Made by a program: the position numbers and the translations under genes | Assembly: GCA_947589075.1 (NCBI GenBank) | Contig: CANQBS010000022.1 | Coordinates: 1 to 34,669 of the forward strand | DNA: 34,669 bases | Direction of reading: 5' to 3' | Source of the DNA: an uncultured Acetatifactor sp. | Lineage (GTDB): Bacteria; Bacillota; Clostridia; Lachnospirales; Lachnospiraceae | Part shown: positions 1 to 9,229 of the stretch, piece by piece | Layout: every line of letters starts with the position of its first letter | Position numbering within the stretch: position 1 is the stretch's first letter | Notes under the pieces: generated by a model | Seen by the model: only the letters and a program-made list of their open reading frames with translations | Database searches by the model: none | Told to the model about the DNA's origin: nothing

Positions 1-1599
1 TTGGTTCCCGGGGGCGCTATCAGCGGCGGCGCCTATAAGAACAGCAGCAATCTTCTGGGAAGGCGCAGGGAGATAGAAGAGCTGGAGCAGCATGTAAAGG
101 AGCTGCTTTCTGAGGTTGACCGGATCAACCAGGATATTACAGATACCAAAGCGGAAAGAAACCGGATGCGTATGGAATTGGAGACTGTCAAGGCTCAGAT
201 CCAGAAAAAATCCATCGAACAGAATACCGCCCGTCTGAATATCATCCAGGCGAGGGAACGGATGGAGGAGGCGGAAGAGGATTTCCGCAGCCTTGGGGCT
301 GAGCGGGAAGAATTGGAGAACCAGCTTGCACAGATCCGGACCGGCAGGGAAAATGTCCGTCAGGAACTGTCTGACAGTGAAGACGCAGAGAAGAATACGA
401 ATGAGCAGATCGCCGTTTTTCAAAAGGAACTGGAGGAAAAAAAGGAAGAAGAGCTTACCCTTTCAGCCCAGGTAAACGAATGGGAGCGCAAGGCCGAGAC
501 TGCGCGGCAGACGGCCCAGTTCCATCAGACGAATGTGGAGCGTATCCTTGGGGAACTGGCAAGGTCCGAAGAGGAATTGTCCGAGATCAGGACAGCCCTG
601 GAAGATAATGCCCTGCAGGCGGAGCAGAAGAAAAAGACGATCCATGAACTGGAAGAGTCGATCCAGGTTTCCGAAGGGGAGAAGGAGCAGGCCGAGATAA
701 AGCTGAAGGAAAATATTGCCCGGAAAGAGGAATTCTCGTCCAGGCAAAAGAGCTTTTTCCAGACCAGGGAGGAGCTGGCTGAGCGCAAATCCGTGCTGGA
801 TAAGGAGGTTTACCGGCTGAATGCCCAGAAGGAAAAGCTGGAGGAATCCATAGAAAGCCAGATCAATTACATGTGGGAGGAATATGAGATCACTCTCACG
901 GATGCTGTCAGCCTCCGCAGGGAGGACCTGTCCGATCTGGGATCAATGAAGAAGGAGATTTCTTCCCTGAAAGAGCAGATCAAAAAGCTGGGAAATGTGA
1001 ATGTCAACGCCATTGAGGACTATCGCAGCCTGATGGAGCGTTATACCTTTTTAAAGACCCAGCACGACGATCTGGTGGAAGCCCAGAAGACCCTGGAGGG
1101 GATCATTCAGGAGCTGGACAGCGCCATGCGGAAACAGTTCACGGAAAAATTCGCCAGCATCGGACGGGAATTTGATAAGGTATTTAAAGAGCTTTTCGGG
1201 GGCGGAAAGGGAACCCTGGAACTGATAGAGGACGAGGATATCCTGGAGGCAGGCATCCGCATTATCGCTCAGCCGCCGGGCAAGAAGCTCCAGAATATGA
1301 TGCAGCTTTCCGGAGGAGAGAAAGCCCTGACAGCCATCGCGCTGTTGTTTGCCATTCAGAATCTGAAGCCCTCCCCTTTCTGTCTTCTGGATGAGATCGA
1401 AGCGGCCCTGGATGAATCCAATGTGGGGAGATTTGCCAGATATCTGCACAAGCTCACGAAGAATACCCAGTTTATCGTGATCACCCACCGAAGGGGAACC
1501 ATGGAGCAGGTAGACAGATTATACGGCATCACCATGCAGGAAAAGGGCGTTTCCGCCCTGGTGAGCGTGAACCTCATCGATAAGGAACTGGATGATTAA
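1..1599 (+). CDS. smc: Chromosome partition protein SMC, C-terminal part (5' end outside window)
   Basis: SMC is the ATPase of the condensin-like SMC-ScpAB complex that compacts and segregates the chromosome. The open frame runs in from the window edge, so the TTG at position 1 is not a start. The first residues (PGGAISGGA) match the end of the SMC hinge region. A long coiled coil rich in Glu, Lys and Gln follows (about residues 20-340 of this fragment), then the C-terminal ATPase lobe. That lobe has the ABC signature LSGGEK at residues 436-441, Walker B CLLDEIEAALDE near 461-472 and a D-loop/His switch region (VITHRR). About 532 residues are present of a protein that is usually near 1,180. 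ftsY follows 66 bp downstream, the usual Firmicutes neighbour. Identification is secure. Confidence 0.97.
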   Translation: MVPGGAISGGAYKNSSNLLGRRREIEELEQHVKELLSEVDRINQDITDTKAERNRMRMELETVKAQIQKKSIEQNTARLNIIQARERMEEAEEDFRSLGAEREELENQLAQIRTGRENVRQELSDSEDAEKNTNEQIAVFQKELEEKKEEELTLSAQVNEWERKAETARQTAQFHQTNVERILGELARSEEELSEIRTALEDNALQAEQKKKTIHELEESIQVSEGEKEQAEIKLKENIARKEEFSSRQKSFFQTREELAERKSVLDKEVYRLNAQKEKLEESIESQINYMWEEYEITLTDAVSLRREDLSDLGSMKKEISSLKEQIKKLGNVNVNAIEDYRSLMERYTFLKTQHDDLVEAQKTLEGIIQELDSAMRKQFTEKFASIGREFDKVFKELFGGGKGTLELIEDEDILEAGIRIIAQPPGKKLQNMMQLSGGEKALTAIALLFAIQNLKPSPFCLLDEIEAALDESNVGRFARYLHKLTKNTQFIVITHRRGTMEQVDRLYGITMQEKGVSALVSVNLIDKELDD

Positions 1600-1665
1600 G
1601 ACTTTGACTGATCAACGGAGAATGAAATAGGACAGGAGCAATAGCCTGGAAGGGAGAAGCGGTGC

Positions 1666-2601
1666 ATGGGAGAGGATAAAAAGGGATTTTTTGCCAGACT
1701 GAAGGCCGGTCTGACGAAGACAAGAGAAAATATTGTCAGGGGGATCGACGCTGTTTTCAGCGGATTTTCAGCCATTGACGATGAATTTTATGAGGAACTG
1801 GAAGAAATCCTCATCCTGGGAGATATCGGCGTGAATGCCACCACTGCCATCATGGAACGCCTGAAAAAACAGGTCAGGGAGCTGCATCTGAAAGAGCCGT
1901 CTGAATGCAAACAGCTTCTGATCGACGGGATCAAGGAGCAGATGCATGTGGACGAAACCGCTTATGATTTTGAAAAGGAGCAGTCCGTCATCATGGTGAT
2001 CGGCGTAAACGGAGTGGGTAAGACCACTTCCGTTGGCAAGCTTGCGGGAAAGCTGAAAGAAAACGGGAGGAATGTGCTGATCGCTGCGGCGGATACCTTT
2101 CGGGCCGCGGCGGGAGATCAGCTGGCTGAATGGGCCAGGCGCGCGGACGTACCCATGATCGGAGGCGTTGAGGGGGCGGATCCGGCCAGCGTGGTCTATG
2201 ATGCGGTAAACGCCGCCAAGGCACGGCATGTGGATGTGCTGCTGGTGGATACTGCGGGAAGGCTTCACAATAAAAAGAATCTCATGGAAGAGCTGCGCAA
2301 GATGAACCGGATCATTGATAAAGAATATCCCAATGCCCACAGAGAGAACCTTATCGTTCTGGACGGGACCACCGGGCAGAACGCTCTGGTGCAGGCCAGG
2401 GAGTTCGGCCAGGTAGCGAAGCTGACCGGGATCATCCTGACTAAAATGGACGGTACGGCAAAAGGCGGCATTGCAGTTGCCATCCAGTCGGAACTGAAGG
2501 TTCCGGTGAAGTATATCGGCGTCGGAGAGACCATTGAGGATCTGCAGAAATTTAATTCGGATGATTTCGTCAATGCGTTGTTTGATATCAGGGAAGAATA
2601 A
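1666..2601 (+). CDS. ftsY: Signal recognition particle receptor FtsY
   Basis: FtsY is the SRP receptor GTPase. It docks Ffh-ribosome complexes at the membrane and delivers nascent membrane proteins to the translocon. The 311-residue protein has an N-terminal helical N domain (about 1-100) and an NG GTPase domain. The G1 P-loop GVNGVGKTT is at 113-121, DTAGR (G3) at 195-199 and TKMDG (G4) at 259-263. It lacks the long acidic A domain of E. coli FtsY, as is common in Gram-positive bacteria. A GGAAGGGAG Shine-Dalgarno site lies about 10 bases before the ATG. Ffh, its partner GTPase, is encoded at 22056-23420, about 19 kb away, although the two genes are often near neighbours in related genomes. 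Confidence 0.97.
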   Translation: MGEDKKGFFARLKAGLTKTRENIVRGIDAVFSGFSAIDDEFYEELEEILILGDIGVNATTAIMERLKKQVRELHLKEPSECKQLLIDGIKEQMHVDETAYDFEKEQSVIMVIGVNGVGKTTSVGKLAGKLKENGRNVLIAAADTFRAAAGDQLAEWARRADVPMIGGVEGADPASVVYDAVNAAKARHVDVLLVDTAGRLHNKKNLMEELRKMNRIIDKEYPNAHRENLIVLDGTTGQNALVQAREFGQVAKLTGIILTKMDGTAKGGIAVAIQSELKVPVKYIGVGETIEDLQKFNSDDFVNALFDIREE

Positions 2602-2621
2602 AGCAAAGAAATGAGGTTAAA

Positions 2622-3851
2622 ATGAAAATGGATGAACAGATGTTGACTTTGGAGAAATTCGAAGAGGCTTCTGAGGTGGTAAAAAAATGCACTTCGGAAA
2701 CAAAGCTGGTCTATAGCGACTATCTGAGCGCCAAGACAGGGAACAGAGTATATTTAAAGCCAGAAAACATGCAGTTTACCGGCGCTTATAAGGTTAGGGG
2801 AGCCTATTATAAGATGAGCACCCTTACTGACGAAGAACGCTCGAAGGGATTGATCACCGCTTCAGCCGGCAATCACGCCCAGGGCGTGGCATATGCCGCG
2901 AAATGCTACGGAGCCAAGGCTGTGATCGTGATGCCTACCACCACGCCTCTTATGAAGGTGAACCGCACCAAGAGCTATGGAGCGGAAGTGATCTTGTACG
3001 GAGATGTCTATGACGAGGCCTGCGCCAAGGCATACGAGCTGGCAGAGGAGCACGGATATACCTTTATTCATCCCTTTGATGATCTGACGGTAGCCACGGG
3101 ACAGGGAACCATCGCCATGGAGATTTTCAAGGAGCTTCCCCTGGTGGATTATATCCTGGTACCCATCGGCGGAGGCGGGCTGGCTACCGGAATCGCCGTG
3201 CTGGCAAAGCTTCTGAATCCCAAGATCAAGGTGGTGGGCGTAGAGCCTGCCGGGGCAAATTGTATGCAGGAATCCTTAAAGGCAGGGAAGGTTGTCACCC
3301 TCCCCAAGGTGAATACCATTGCGGACGGCACGGCAGTCAAGACCCCGGGTTCCCTTCTGTTCCCTTATCTGCAGGAGGATCTGGACGATATCATCACTGT
3401 GGAGGACGAAGAGCTGGTGGTGTCCTTCCTGGACATGGTGGAAAATCATAAGATGATCGTGGAAAATTCCGGCCTGCTGACGGTGGCCGCCCTGAGCCAT
3501 CTTCCCGTAAAGGACAAGAGGATCGTTTCCATTTTAAGCGGAGGCAATATGGATGTGATCACCATGTCCTCTGTGGTTCAGCAGGGACTGATCTTCCGCG
3601 ACAGGATCTTTACCATATCCGTGCTGCTTCCGGATAAGCCCGGCGAACTGCATAAGGTTTCCGGCATTATCGCGGCCGAAAACGGGAATGTGATCAAGCT
3701 GGAGCATAACCAGTTTATTTCCACCAACCGCAACGCGGCGGTGGAGCTGCGGATCACCTTGGAGGCCTTCGGAACAGAGCACAAGGCGCAGATCATGACG
3801 GCCCTGGAAAAAGGAGGATACAGACCCAAGCTGGTGAGAACGAATATCTGA
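2622..3851 (+). CDS. ilvA: Threonine ammonia-lyase (threonine dehydratase)
   Basis: This PLP enzyme deaminates L-threonine to 2-oxobutyrate and ammonia, the entry step to isoleucine synthesis or, in catabolic use, to propionate and butyrate derivatives. The PLP-binding Lys57 lies in TGAYKVRGA. SAGNHAQG binds substrate, and the glycine-rich PLP phosphate loop GGGGLATG is near residues 183-190. A single ACT-like regulatory domain (about 330-409) follows the catalytic core. The 409-residue, one-ACT layout is the short form found in many Firmicutes, not the two-ACT E. coli IlvA, so biosynthetic versus catabolic use cannot be settled from sequence. It starts 20 bp after ftsY behind a weak GAGG site. 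A second ATG in frame at 2628 is possible. Confidence 0.9.
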   Translation: MKMDEQMLTLEKFEEASEVVKKCTSETKLVYSDYLSAKTGNRVYLKPENMQFTGAYKVRGAYYKMSTLTDEERSKGLITASAGNHAQGVAYAAKCYGAKAVIVMPTTTPLMKVNRTKSYGAEVILYGDVYDEACAKAYELAEEHGYTFIHPFDDLTVATGQGTIAMEIFKELPLVDYILVPIGGGGLATGIAVLAKLLNPKIKVVGVEPAGANCMQESLKAGKVVTLPKVNTIADGTAVKTPGSLLFPYLQEDLDDIITVEDEELVVSFLDMVENHKMIVENSGLLTVAALSHLPVKDKRIVSILSGGNMDVITMSSVVQQGLIFRDRIFTISVLLPDKPGELHKVSGIIAAENGNVIKLEHNQFISTNRNAAVELRITLEAFGTEHKAQIMTALEKGGYRPKLVRTNI

Positions 3852-3940
3852 TCCGCCGATGAAATAGAGGGACAGACGGGAAGAGGGGTATATGATCAGG
3901 CAGGTAAAATAAACAGGATGGGAGCTGCAGGCATAAGGTT

Positions 3941-4843
3941 ATGGCAAAGAGTGAAAAAGAGCTGGAACTGGAAACCATTCATAAGAAGTCATGGAAACAG
4001 CAGGCAGTCGATTATTTTATCATAACGATCGCAAGCTTTCTTTATGCGGCCGCGGTAGCGCTCTTCCTGGATCCCAATTCACTCGCTCCAGGCGGAGTGA
4101 CAGGTATCTCCATTATATTGAACAGACTGACTTCCATTGAAACAGGTACCTGGATCATGATCGTGAATATTCCGATCCTTCTGTTGGGGATCTGGAAGTT
4201 CGGCATCCGCTTTATCATATCCACTCTGTACTGCACGGTGCTGATCTCTTTTTTTACCAACCTGCTGGCTCCCCTGGGAGCCGTAACCTCAGACCCTTTC
4301 CTGGCGTCCCTTGCGGGAAGCGCCCTGGCTGCGGTGGGGATGGGCTTCATCTTTAAAGCCGGCGCCACCTCCGGCGGGACAGATATCATCATTAAGGTGA
4401 TCCGGCTGAAAATTCCCTATTTAAGGACGGGAATGATCTTCCTGATCACGGATGCGATGATCGTAACGGCATCCGCTTTCGTGCTGAAAGATGTGGAAAA
4501 GGCGATTTATGCCGGATTTACCGTGTTCCTCATCTCCAGGATCCTGGATCTGGTTCTTTACGGACAGGACGAAGCCAAACTGGTCTTTGTCATCAGCGAC
4601 CGGGCTCAATCTATCAACAAAAGACTGTTGGAAGACCTGGACGTTGGGGTTACTTTTATCAAGGGAAGGGGCGGCTACAGCAGGGAGGAAAAGGACGTGA
4701 TCCTCTGCGCCTTCAAAAAACATCTGGCTCCCAAGGTGGAGGCCATTGTCCGGGAGCAGGATCCGGCAGCCTTCATGATCATCTCCAGCGCCACGGAGAT
4801 TTACGGAGAAGGCTACAAAAGCTATTTTGGGGAAAAACTTTAA
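3941..4843 (+). CDS. YitT-family membrane protein (DUF161/DUF2179)
   Basis: This 300-residue integral membrane protein has about five to six hydrophobic segments in residues 25-205 (for example around FIITIASFLYAAAVALFL and the GAVTS to GMGFIFKAGATSGGTDI stretch), followed by a soluble C-terminal domain of about 90 residues. The PGGVTGIS and GATSGGTDII motifs are typical of the YitT/YpjC family, whose C-terminal half is DUF2179. Members are common in multiple copies in Firmicutes and their molecular function is not well established; a transport role has been suggested. The Shine-Dalgarno site before this ATG is weak (AAGG, very close). The gene is followed by a strong terminator, so it closes the smc-ftsY-ilvA group. 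Confidence 0.85.
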   Translation: MAKSEKELELETIHKKSWKQQAVDYFIITIASFLYAAAVALFLDPNSLAPGGVTGISIILNRLTSIETGTWIMIVNIPILLLGIWKFGIRFIISTLYCTVLISFFTNLLAPLGAVTSDPFLASLAGSALAAVGMGFIFKAGATSGGTDIIIKVIRLKIPYLRTGMIFLITDAMIVTASAFVLKDVEKAIYAGFTVFLISRILDLVLYGQDEAKLVFVISDRAQSINKRLLEDLDVGVTFIKGRGGYSREEKDVILCAFKKHLAPKVEAIVREQDPAAFMIISSATEIYGEGYKSYFGEKL

Positions 4844-4878
4844 AAAGACGAGAAGAACTTCGAAAAGAACTTTATTTA

Positions 4879-4908
4879 CCGGAAACCGAAAGGGTTTCCG
4901 GTTTTTTT
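4879..4908 (+). terminator. Rho-independent terminator after the YitT gene
   Basis: A perfect 9-bp stem (CCGGAAACC at 4879-4887, GGTTTCCGG at 4893-4901) encloses a 5-base GAAAG loop and is followed by seven T residues (4902-4908). It separates the ftsY-ilvA-yitT group from the kinase cassette, so the cassette needs its own promoter. Confidence 0.93.
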
Positions 4909-4980
4909 ATGGAAAAGGGACATAAAACGCGAAATACGTCAATTTCAATGCAATAAGCCCATGATTCGACTGGAAACGAC

Positions 4981-5010
4981 TTGGACGAAAGCCGGATCGG
5001 ATATGGTAAT
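4981..5010 (+). promoter_or_regulatory. Possible promoter of the kinase/FHA operon
   Basis: TTGGAC (4981-4986) could serve as a -35 element, with GGTAAT (5005-5010) as a weak -10 at 18-bp spacing; a TATGGT alternative lies at 5002-5007. The -10 match is poor. The location fits: it lies between the terminator at 4879-4908 and the first kinase gene at 5101. The rest of the 257-bp gap shows no ORF or obvious RNA element. The real promoter may differ. Confidence 0.3.
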
Positions 5011-5100
5011 CTTTAAGAAAATAACCGACAGGCAGAAAAAAACGACAAGAGGCTTTCTCTTACAGCCAAGGCGGCGGATGACATAAAAGGAAGAACGGCA

Positions 5101-6357
5101 ATGGATATTGACTCCTTATGTATGAGGTGTATGAAAGGTACAGTAAAAGCCGGGACATGCCAGGTGTGCGGCGCCCGGTTCCCGGAGCCCAGGGCCGCCC
5201 ATGCGCTTCCTCTGAAAACAATACTTCATGGACGATATTTGGTGGGCTCCATATTGGGAGCCGGAGGTTTTGGAATTACTTATGCGGCATATGATATCCT
5301 TGGCCAAAGCCGGGCAGCCATCAAGGAATATATGCCGCTAAGTCTGGCATCCAGGCAGGCTGACGGGCTTTCCTTAAAATCAGAGAGTGATTCCCGTTGG
5401 TATGAGTGGGGAATGGAACGGTTTGAGCAGGAAGCGCGAATCATCTATCGATATCGCGGGAATCCCAATATCGTGCAGGTGAGCCAGATCTTTCGGGAGA
5501 ATCATACTTCCTATTATGTGATGGAGTACCTGCAGGGTGAAGATCTGCATCATTATGTGCTTGCCAGGGGAGGAAAGGTTTCCTGGGAAAACCTGGAATG
5601 CTTCGTGGTACCGATCCTGGATATTTTGGAAAAGGTTCACAAGGACGGGATCATCCACCGGGATATCAGTCCGGAAAACATATATATCACCGGCAGGGAT
5701 ACGGCAAAGCTCATTGATTTCGGGGCGGCAAAGGGATATTTATCCCATGCCAGCAAATCCATTATTTTAAAAATGGGCTATACGCCCCCGGAACAATATT
5801 TATATCATGGAAACCAGGGACCCTGGAGCGATATTTATGCTCTGTCCGCTACCATTTACAATTGTCTGACGGGGGTGTGTCCCCCGGACGCGTCGGAAAG
5901 AGTGGTGGACGATAAACTCGTTCCTTTGGGTGAATTTCCGATCCAGCTTCCTTCCAATGTGGAAAAAGCCCTGATGAAAAGTCTAAAGCTGCAGACAGAC
6001 CAGCGATATCAGGATGTCGCTTCCTTTCGCGGAGATCTTTTGGGAATGGGAAAGAGGACAGGTCCCCGGTTAAAAGGGATTTCGGGGAGATATCAGGGAA
6101 AAGAATTTTTCCTGGAAGAGAAAACGGTGGTTGGCAGGGATGCAGAATGTCAGATCGCCTTTCCCCAGGAGGAAGCGGGGGTCAGCAGGCTCCATTGTCA
6201 GTTTATCTTAGAGGGAGACAGCGTTTTTGTTATGGATCTGAATTCTACCTACGGAACTTCTGTAAACGGGTCAAGGATCATGCCGGGATACTGGTATCCC
6301 ATAAAAAACGGGGACCTGATCCTGGTAGGACGCAATCAATTGTGTCTGGTTGTTTAA
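5101..6357 (+). CDS. Soluble Ser/Thr protein kinase with N-terminal zinc ribbon and C-terminal FHA domain
   Basis: A 418-residue protein predicted to phosphorylate Ser/Thr residues in the cytoplasm; no membrane segment is seen. Four cysteines (C7, C10, C20, C23) form a CxxC-x9-CxxC zinc-ribbon-like head. The kinase domain (about 46-310) has the glycine loop GAGGFG, Lys75 in AAIKEY, the catalytic loop HRDISPEN at 186-193 and DFG at 206-208; a PPEQY replaces the usual APE. The lysine normally in HRDLKPEN is serine. The C-terminal FHA domain (about 322-418) has GR at 345-346, SRLH and NSTYGT, all expected for phospho-threonine binding. A well-spaced AAAGGAAG site precedes the ATG. It is the first gene of the block, and the only one of the four kinases with its own FHA reader. 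Confidence 0.92.
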   Translation: MDIDSLCMRCMKGTVKAGTCQVCGARFPEPRAAHALPLKTILHGRYLVGSILGAGGFGITYAAYDILGQSRAAIKEYMPLSLASRQADGLSLKSESDSRWYEWGMERFEQEARIIYRYRGNPNIVQVSQIFRENHTSYYVMEYLQGEDLHHYVLARGGKVSWENLECFVVPILDILEKVHKDGIIHRDISPENIYITGRDTAKLIDFGAAKGYLSHASKSIILKMGYTPPEQYLYHGNQGPWSDIYALSATIYNCLTGVCPPDASERVVDDKLVPLGEFPIQLPSNVEKALMKSLKLQTDQRYQDVASFRGDLLGMGKRTGPRLKGISGRYQGKEFFLEEKTVVGRDAECQIAFPQEEAGVSRLHCQFILEGDSVFVMDLNSTYGTSVNGSRIMPGYWYPIKNGDLILVGRNQLCLVV

Positions 6358-6435
6358 ATGACAGGAAGCTTAAATGCCGGGAGGCGGACACGGACAGAGA
6401 TGATAAATTGTTTTAGGAAAGGAAAAGGGCGGAAT

Positions 6436-8067
6436 ATGGGGAAAAGGTTTGGAATAGCAGCTGCGGCCGGTATGCTGATCAGTATCCTGTGCTGCAGGAA
6501 TGTATGGGCGGCCGATATCTATGAAATAGAGGCAGAGCGTTATCAGGCACAGGAAGGGCTCCTGACTCTTTATGTGGGGCAGAGCGGAGGCATGGATCAG
6601 GAACTGCCGGAACAGGTCAGGGTCACTGCCGGCGGGATCCCGTTGTCGGTGAAGAGTGTGGAACGGCTGGGCGAAACGGGGCGCGGAATAAATTATCTCT
6701 GTCTGGTGGATGTATCCGGAACCATTAAGGATGCGGGCCTGGAAGAGATAAAACAGGTGCTGCTGGGACTGTCGGACAGGCTTAAGGAGCAGGATCAGAT
6801 CTGCATCGCCACAGTATCGGATGCGGTAAGTTTCAGTGGGTGGCTTCGGGCGGAAGATCTGCCGGAGGCGGCAGGAAAGCTGGAACGGACCAGGAAGGAT
6901 ACCAATCTATATGCCGGGATCGTGGATTCCATCAAATATCTGCAGGAACAGGATGACGGAAGCGTTCAGAGTTGTCTTGTGGTATTCTCGGATGGAGAGG
7001 ATGATTTTCGCACCGGCATTACCAGGGAGGAAGCGCTCAAAGCTGTGGAGGAAGCCAACATTCCAACCTTTACGGTTTCAATTCTGCAGTCGAAACCCCG
7101 GAAAGGGGAGGACGAGATATCCAAGCAGTTCGGCAGTTTTGCCAGAATGAATCCGGAAGGCGTGGCCATGGTCCCGATCCTGGAGGAACTGTCGGGGGAG
7201 GATATGGCGGATATCATTGTAAATGCTGTGGATTCCATCCTGGTTATTCAGGCAGACCTGAGCGGATACCAAGGGAGCGGCCAGATCTGGCTGGAGGTGG
7301 AAACCGTTCTGGCCGGAGGCAGCAGGGGTGTTTCGGGTCTTTATCTGCCGGGAAGCAAGCTGGAAGAAGGCATGCTGCCAGAACAGAAGGAGCCGTCGGA
7401 GGAACAGACGGAGGAACAGACGGAGGAAACAGCCTCCTCTGAGACGGAACCGGAGGAAGGATTACAGGATCAGGAAGGAACAGAAGACCAGGAAACGGTA
7501 CCCTTTGATCTGATGAAGATAGCGGCTTTGGCAGGCGCTGCAGCCGTGGCATTGATCCTGATTTTGATCCTGGTCCTGTGGAATAGGAAGAAGAAAGCGA
7601 AATCGCCCGGCAGCGCCGATCCCCTGGAAACCCAGCCTGTTCCGGAAACGACATCCGACCAGGCCGTTACGGAGGCACAGCCGCAGCAGGAACCGGTACA
7701 GGAACAGGCACAGGAATCAGCACAGAAACTGCAGCCTGTCAGACCGGCGGAAGCCGTGATCGTCCTGAAAATGATCGAGATGGGACGTCAGGGTACGGTG
7801 AACAGGAGAACCCCTTATCAGATTACAGTGGGAAAAGAATTCCGCATCGGCAGGGAGGCGACCAAGTCAGATCTGGCGATCAGCGACGATCCGACCCTGT
7901 CGGCCTGTCATTGTATCCTCTCCTACAGTAATGGGAGGCTGACGATCAGAGACAATCATTCTGTCAATGGAACCTATTTGAATGGGATCAGGATCAACAG
8001 GACAGAGATGGTGAATCTGGGTGACAGGATTTTGATCGGGAACAGGGAGTACCGGATTTATCAATAA
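6436..8067 (+). CDS. Membrane protein with extracellular VWA domain and cytoplasmic FHA domain
   Basis: The start is placed at the ATG at 6436 because it opens a clear signal peptide (MGKRFGIAAAAGMLIS..., possible cleavage after NVWA). The frame stays open back to 6358, directly after the kinase stop. The 543-residue protein then has a von Willebrand A domain (about 60-270) with MIDAS-like residues D92-V-S94-G-T96, T156 and D186. An acidic Glu/Gln/Thr linker (about 315-358), a membrane helix (362-382) followed by NRKKK, a Gln/Glu/Pro-rich linker and a C-terminal FHA domain (about 440-543; GR at 472-473, SACH at 489-492, NHSVNGT) complete it. The topology is VWA outside, FHA inside. VWA domains usually bind protein ligands through a metal, so the protein may couple a surface interaction to phospho-signalling. 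The ligand is unknown. Confidence 0.85.
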   Translation: MGKRFGIAAAAGMLISILCCRNVWAADIYEIEAERYQAQEGLLTLYVGQSGGMDQELPEQVRVTAGGIPLSVKSVERLGETGRGINYLCLVDVSGTIKDAGLEEIKQVLLGLSDRLKEQDQICIATVSDAVSFSGWLRAEDLPEAAGKLERTRKDTNLYAGIVDSIKYLQEQDDGSVQSCLVVFSDGEDDFRTGITREEALKAVEEANIPTFTVSILQSKPRKGEDEISKQFGSFARMNPEGVAMVPILEELSGEDMADIIVNAVDSILVIQADLSGYQGSGQIWLEVETVLAGGSRGVSGLYLPGSKLEEGMLPEQKEPSEEQTEEQTEETASSETEPEEGLQDQEGTEDQETVPFDLMKIAALAGAAAVALILILILVLWNRKKKAKSPGSADPLETQPVPETTSDQAVTEAQPQQEPVQEQAQESAQKLQPVRPAEAVIVLKMIEMGRQGTVNRRTPYQITVGKEFRIGREATKSDLAISDDPTLSACHCILSYSNGRLTIRDNHSVNGTYLNGIRINRTEMVNLGDRILIGNREYRIYQ

Positions 8068-8098
8068 GAAACCGAAAAAGGAATGGGAGGATCGTGTA

Positions 8099-9214
8099 AT
8101 GAAAGAAAAAGGAAAGAGATGCCTTACAGCAGTTTTGTGCTGTGTTCTGATCCTGCTGCTGTGGATGGGAAACGGGAGGACAGCGGATGCTTCTGAAGGG
8201 ACGGACACAATCTATGCGGTGCGTCTTTGTCTGTATGATGCGGATGGGGTGATGGTTGGGACAACTTCCGCTTTCGCACTGAAAGATCCGGATACGGGAG
8301 ATATATTCCTTTGCAGCTGGCTGAATCCTTTTAAGGAAAGCGATTATAGAGATATTGTTGTTTGTTATGGGACGGATATATTGACATACGCTTCCCTTTA
8401 TTATGCAGGCAAATATGCCGTTTTATTGCAAATGGAGCAGATACCGGACAATCTGATGATCTTCCCCGTAAAATCTCTTGAAGGCGTGGAAAAAGGCGCC
8501 GAGATTGTTGTTATCGGGACTGCGGCCAGTGAAGATCAGGAGGAAGGGTATGTATTTTATAGTTTAGCGAGTGAAATAAACACGTTTTATCAGGAGGAAC
8601 AAGATTCGGCCGCCATCGGAGGAGAACTGACAAAGGAACAGCCGTCGGCGTTGTACGGCGGGGTTGTAGTAGAAAACGGCACCAGTTATGCCATTGGCGT
8701 TCTGATCAACGAAAATCAGTTCTATTCGCCGTCCCTCCTTCTGGAGGAAACCCGGGATTCCAATCCCCAGCCTTTTCAGTTCGAACTTCAAAAGGACTAT
8801 TGGATGATCCTGGTGGGGATCGGGGGGCTGGGAGGGCTCTATTATCTGTATAAAAATAAAAAGGGCTATGTGAAGAAGGGAAGCGGAACACAGGGCGCGG
8901 CAGTTTATGTATTGAAGGGAAGGGGCGGACATTTTCAGGGCATGAGTCTTCCTTTTAAGGGGGAACTTACCATCGGGAGAGATTCCCGGGTATGTAACCT
9001 GGTATTCCCGGAAAACACTTCCGGTATCAGCAGGAAGCATTGTTTAATCAGTGCGGAAGAGGAGAAAGTTACCTTATGTGATCTGAATTCCAGCTACGGA
9101 ACCTATCTGGAGAATGGGGAACGGCTGGAACCGGGCAGGAGCTATTCGCTTCAGGCGGGAGATCGTTTTTATCTTGCCGGAGCTGAAAATATGTTTAGCA
9201 TAGAAAAAAAATAA
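8099..9214 (+). CDS. Membrane protein with degenerate trypsin-fold-like ectodomain and cytoplasmic FHA domain
   Basis: The 371-residue protein starts with a signal peptide (basic residues, then AVLCCVLILLLW), behind GGGAGG at 8-base spacing. Residues about 35-225 are predicted outside. The pattern (GTTSAFAL near the start, AGKYAVLLQ, then VEKGAEIVVIG, ending in GGVVVENGTSYAIGVL) resembles the strand order of HtrA/trypsin-like domains. No His-Asp-Ser triad or GNSGGP motif is visible, so it would be a pseudo-peptidase; this fold assignment is inference. One membrane helix (about 235-251) is followed by KNKKGYVKKG and an FHA domain (about 271-371) with TIGRD, SRKH and NSSYGT. The layout parallels the VWA-TM-FHA protein encoded just upstream. 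Confidence 0.75.
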   Translation: MKEKGKRCLTAVLCCVLILLLWMGNGRTADASEGTDTIYAVRLCLYDADGVMVGTTSAFALKDPDTGDIFLCSWLNPFKESDYRDIVVCYGTDILTYASLYYAGKYAVLLQMEQIPDNLMIFPVKSLEGVEKGAEIVVIGTAASEDQEEGYVFYSLASEINTFYQEEQDSAAIGGELTKEQPSALYGGVVVENGTSYAIGVLINENQFYSPSLLLEETRDSNPQPFQFELQKDYWMILVGIGGLGGLYYLYKNKKGYVKKGSGTQGAAVYVLKGRGGHFQGMSLPFKGELTIGRDSRVCNLVFPENTSGISRKHCLISAEEEKVTLCDLNSSYGTYLENGERLEPGRSYSLQAGDRFYLAGAENMFSIEKK

Positions 9215-9229
9215 TGGAGGAAATGAATC

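Noticed and set aside
1-3. TTG at the window edge as a start codon for SMC
   Set aside because: The protein begins mid-hinge; the real start lies upstream of the window.
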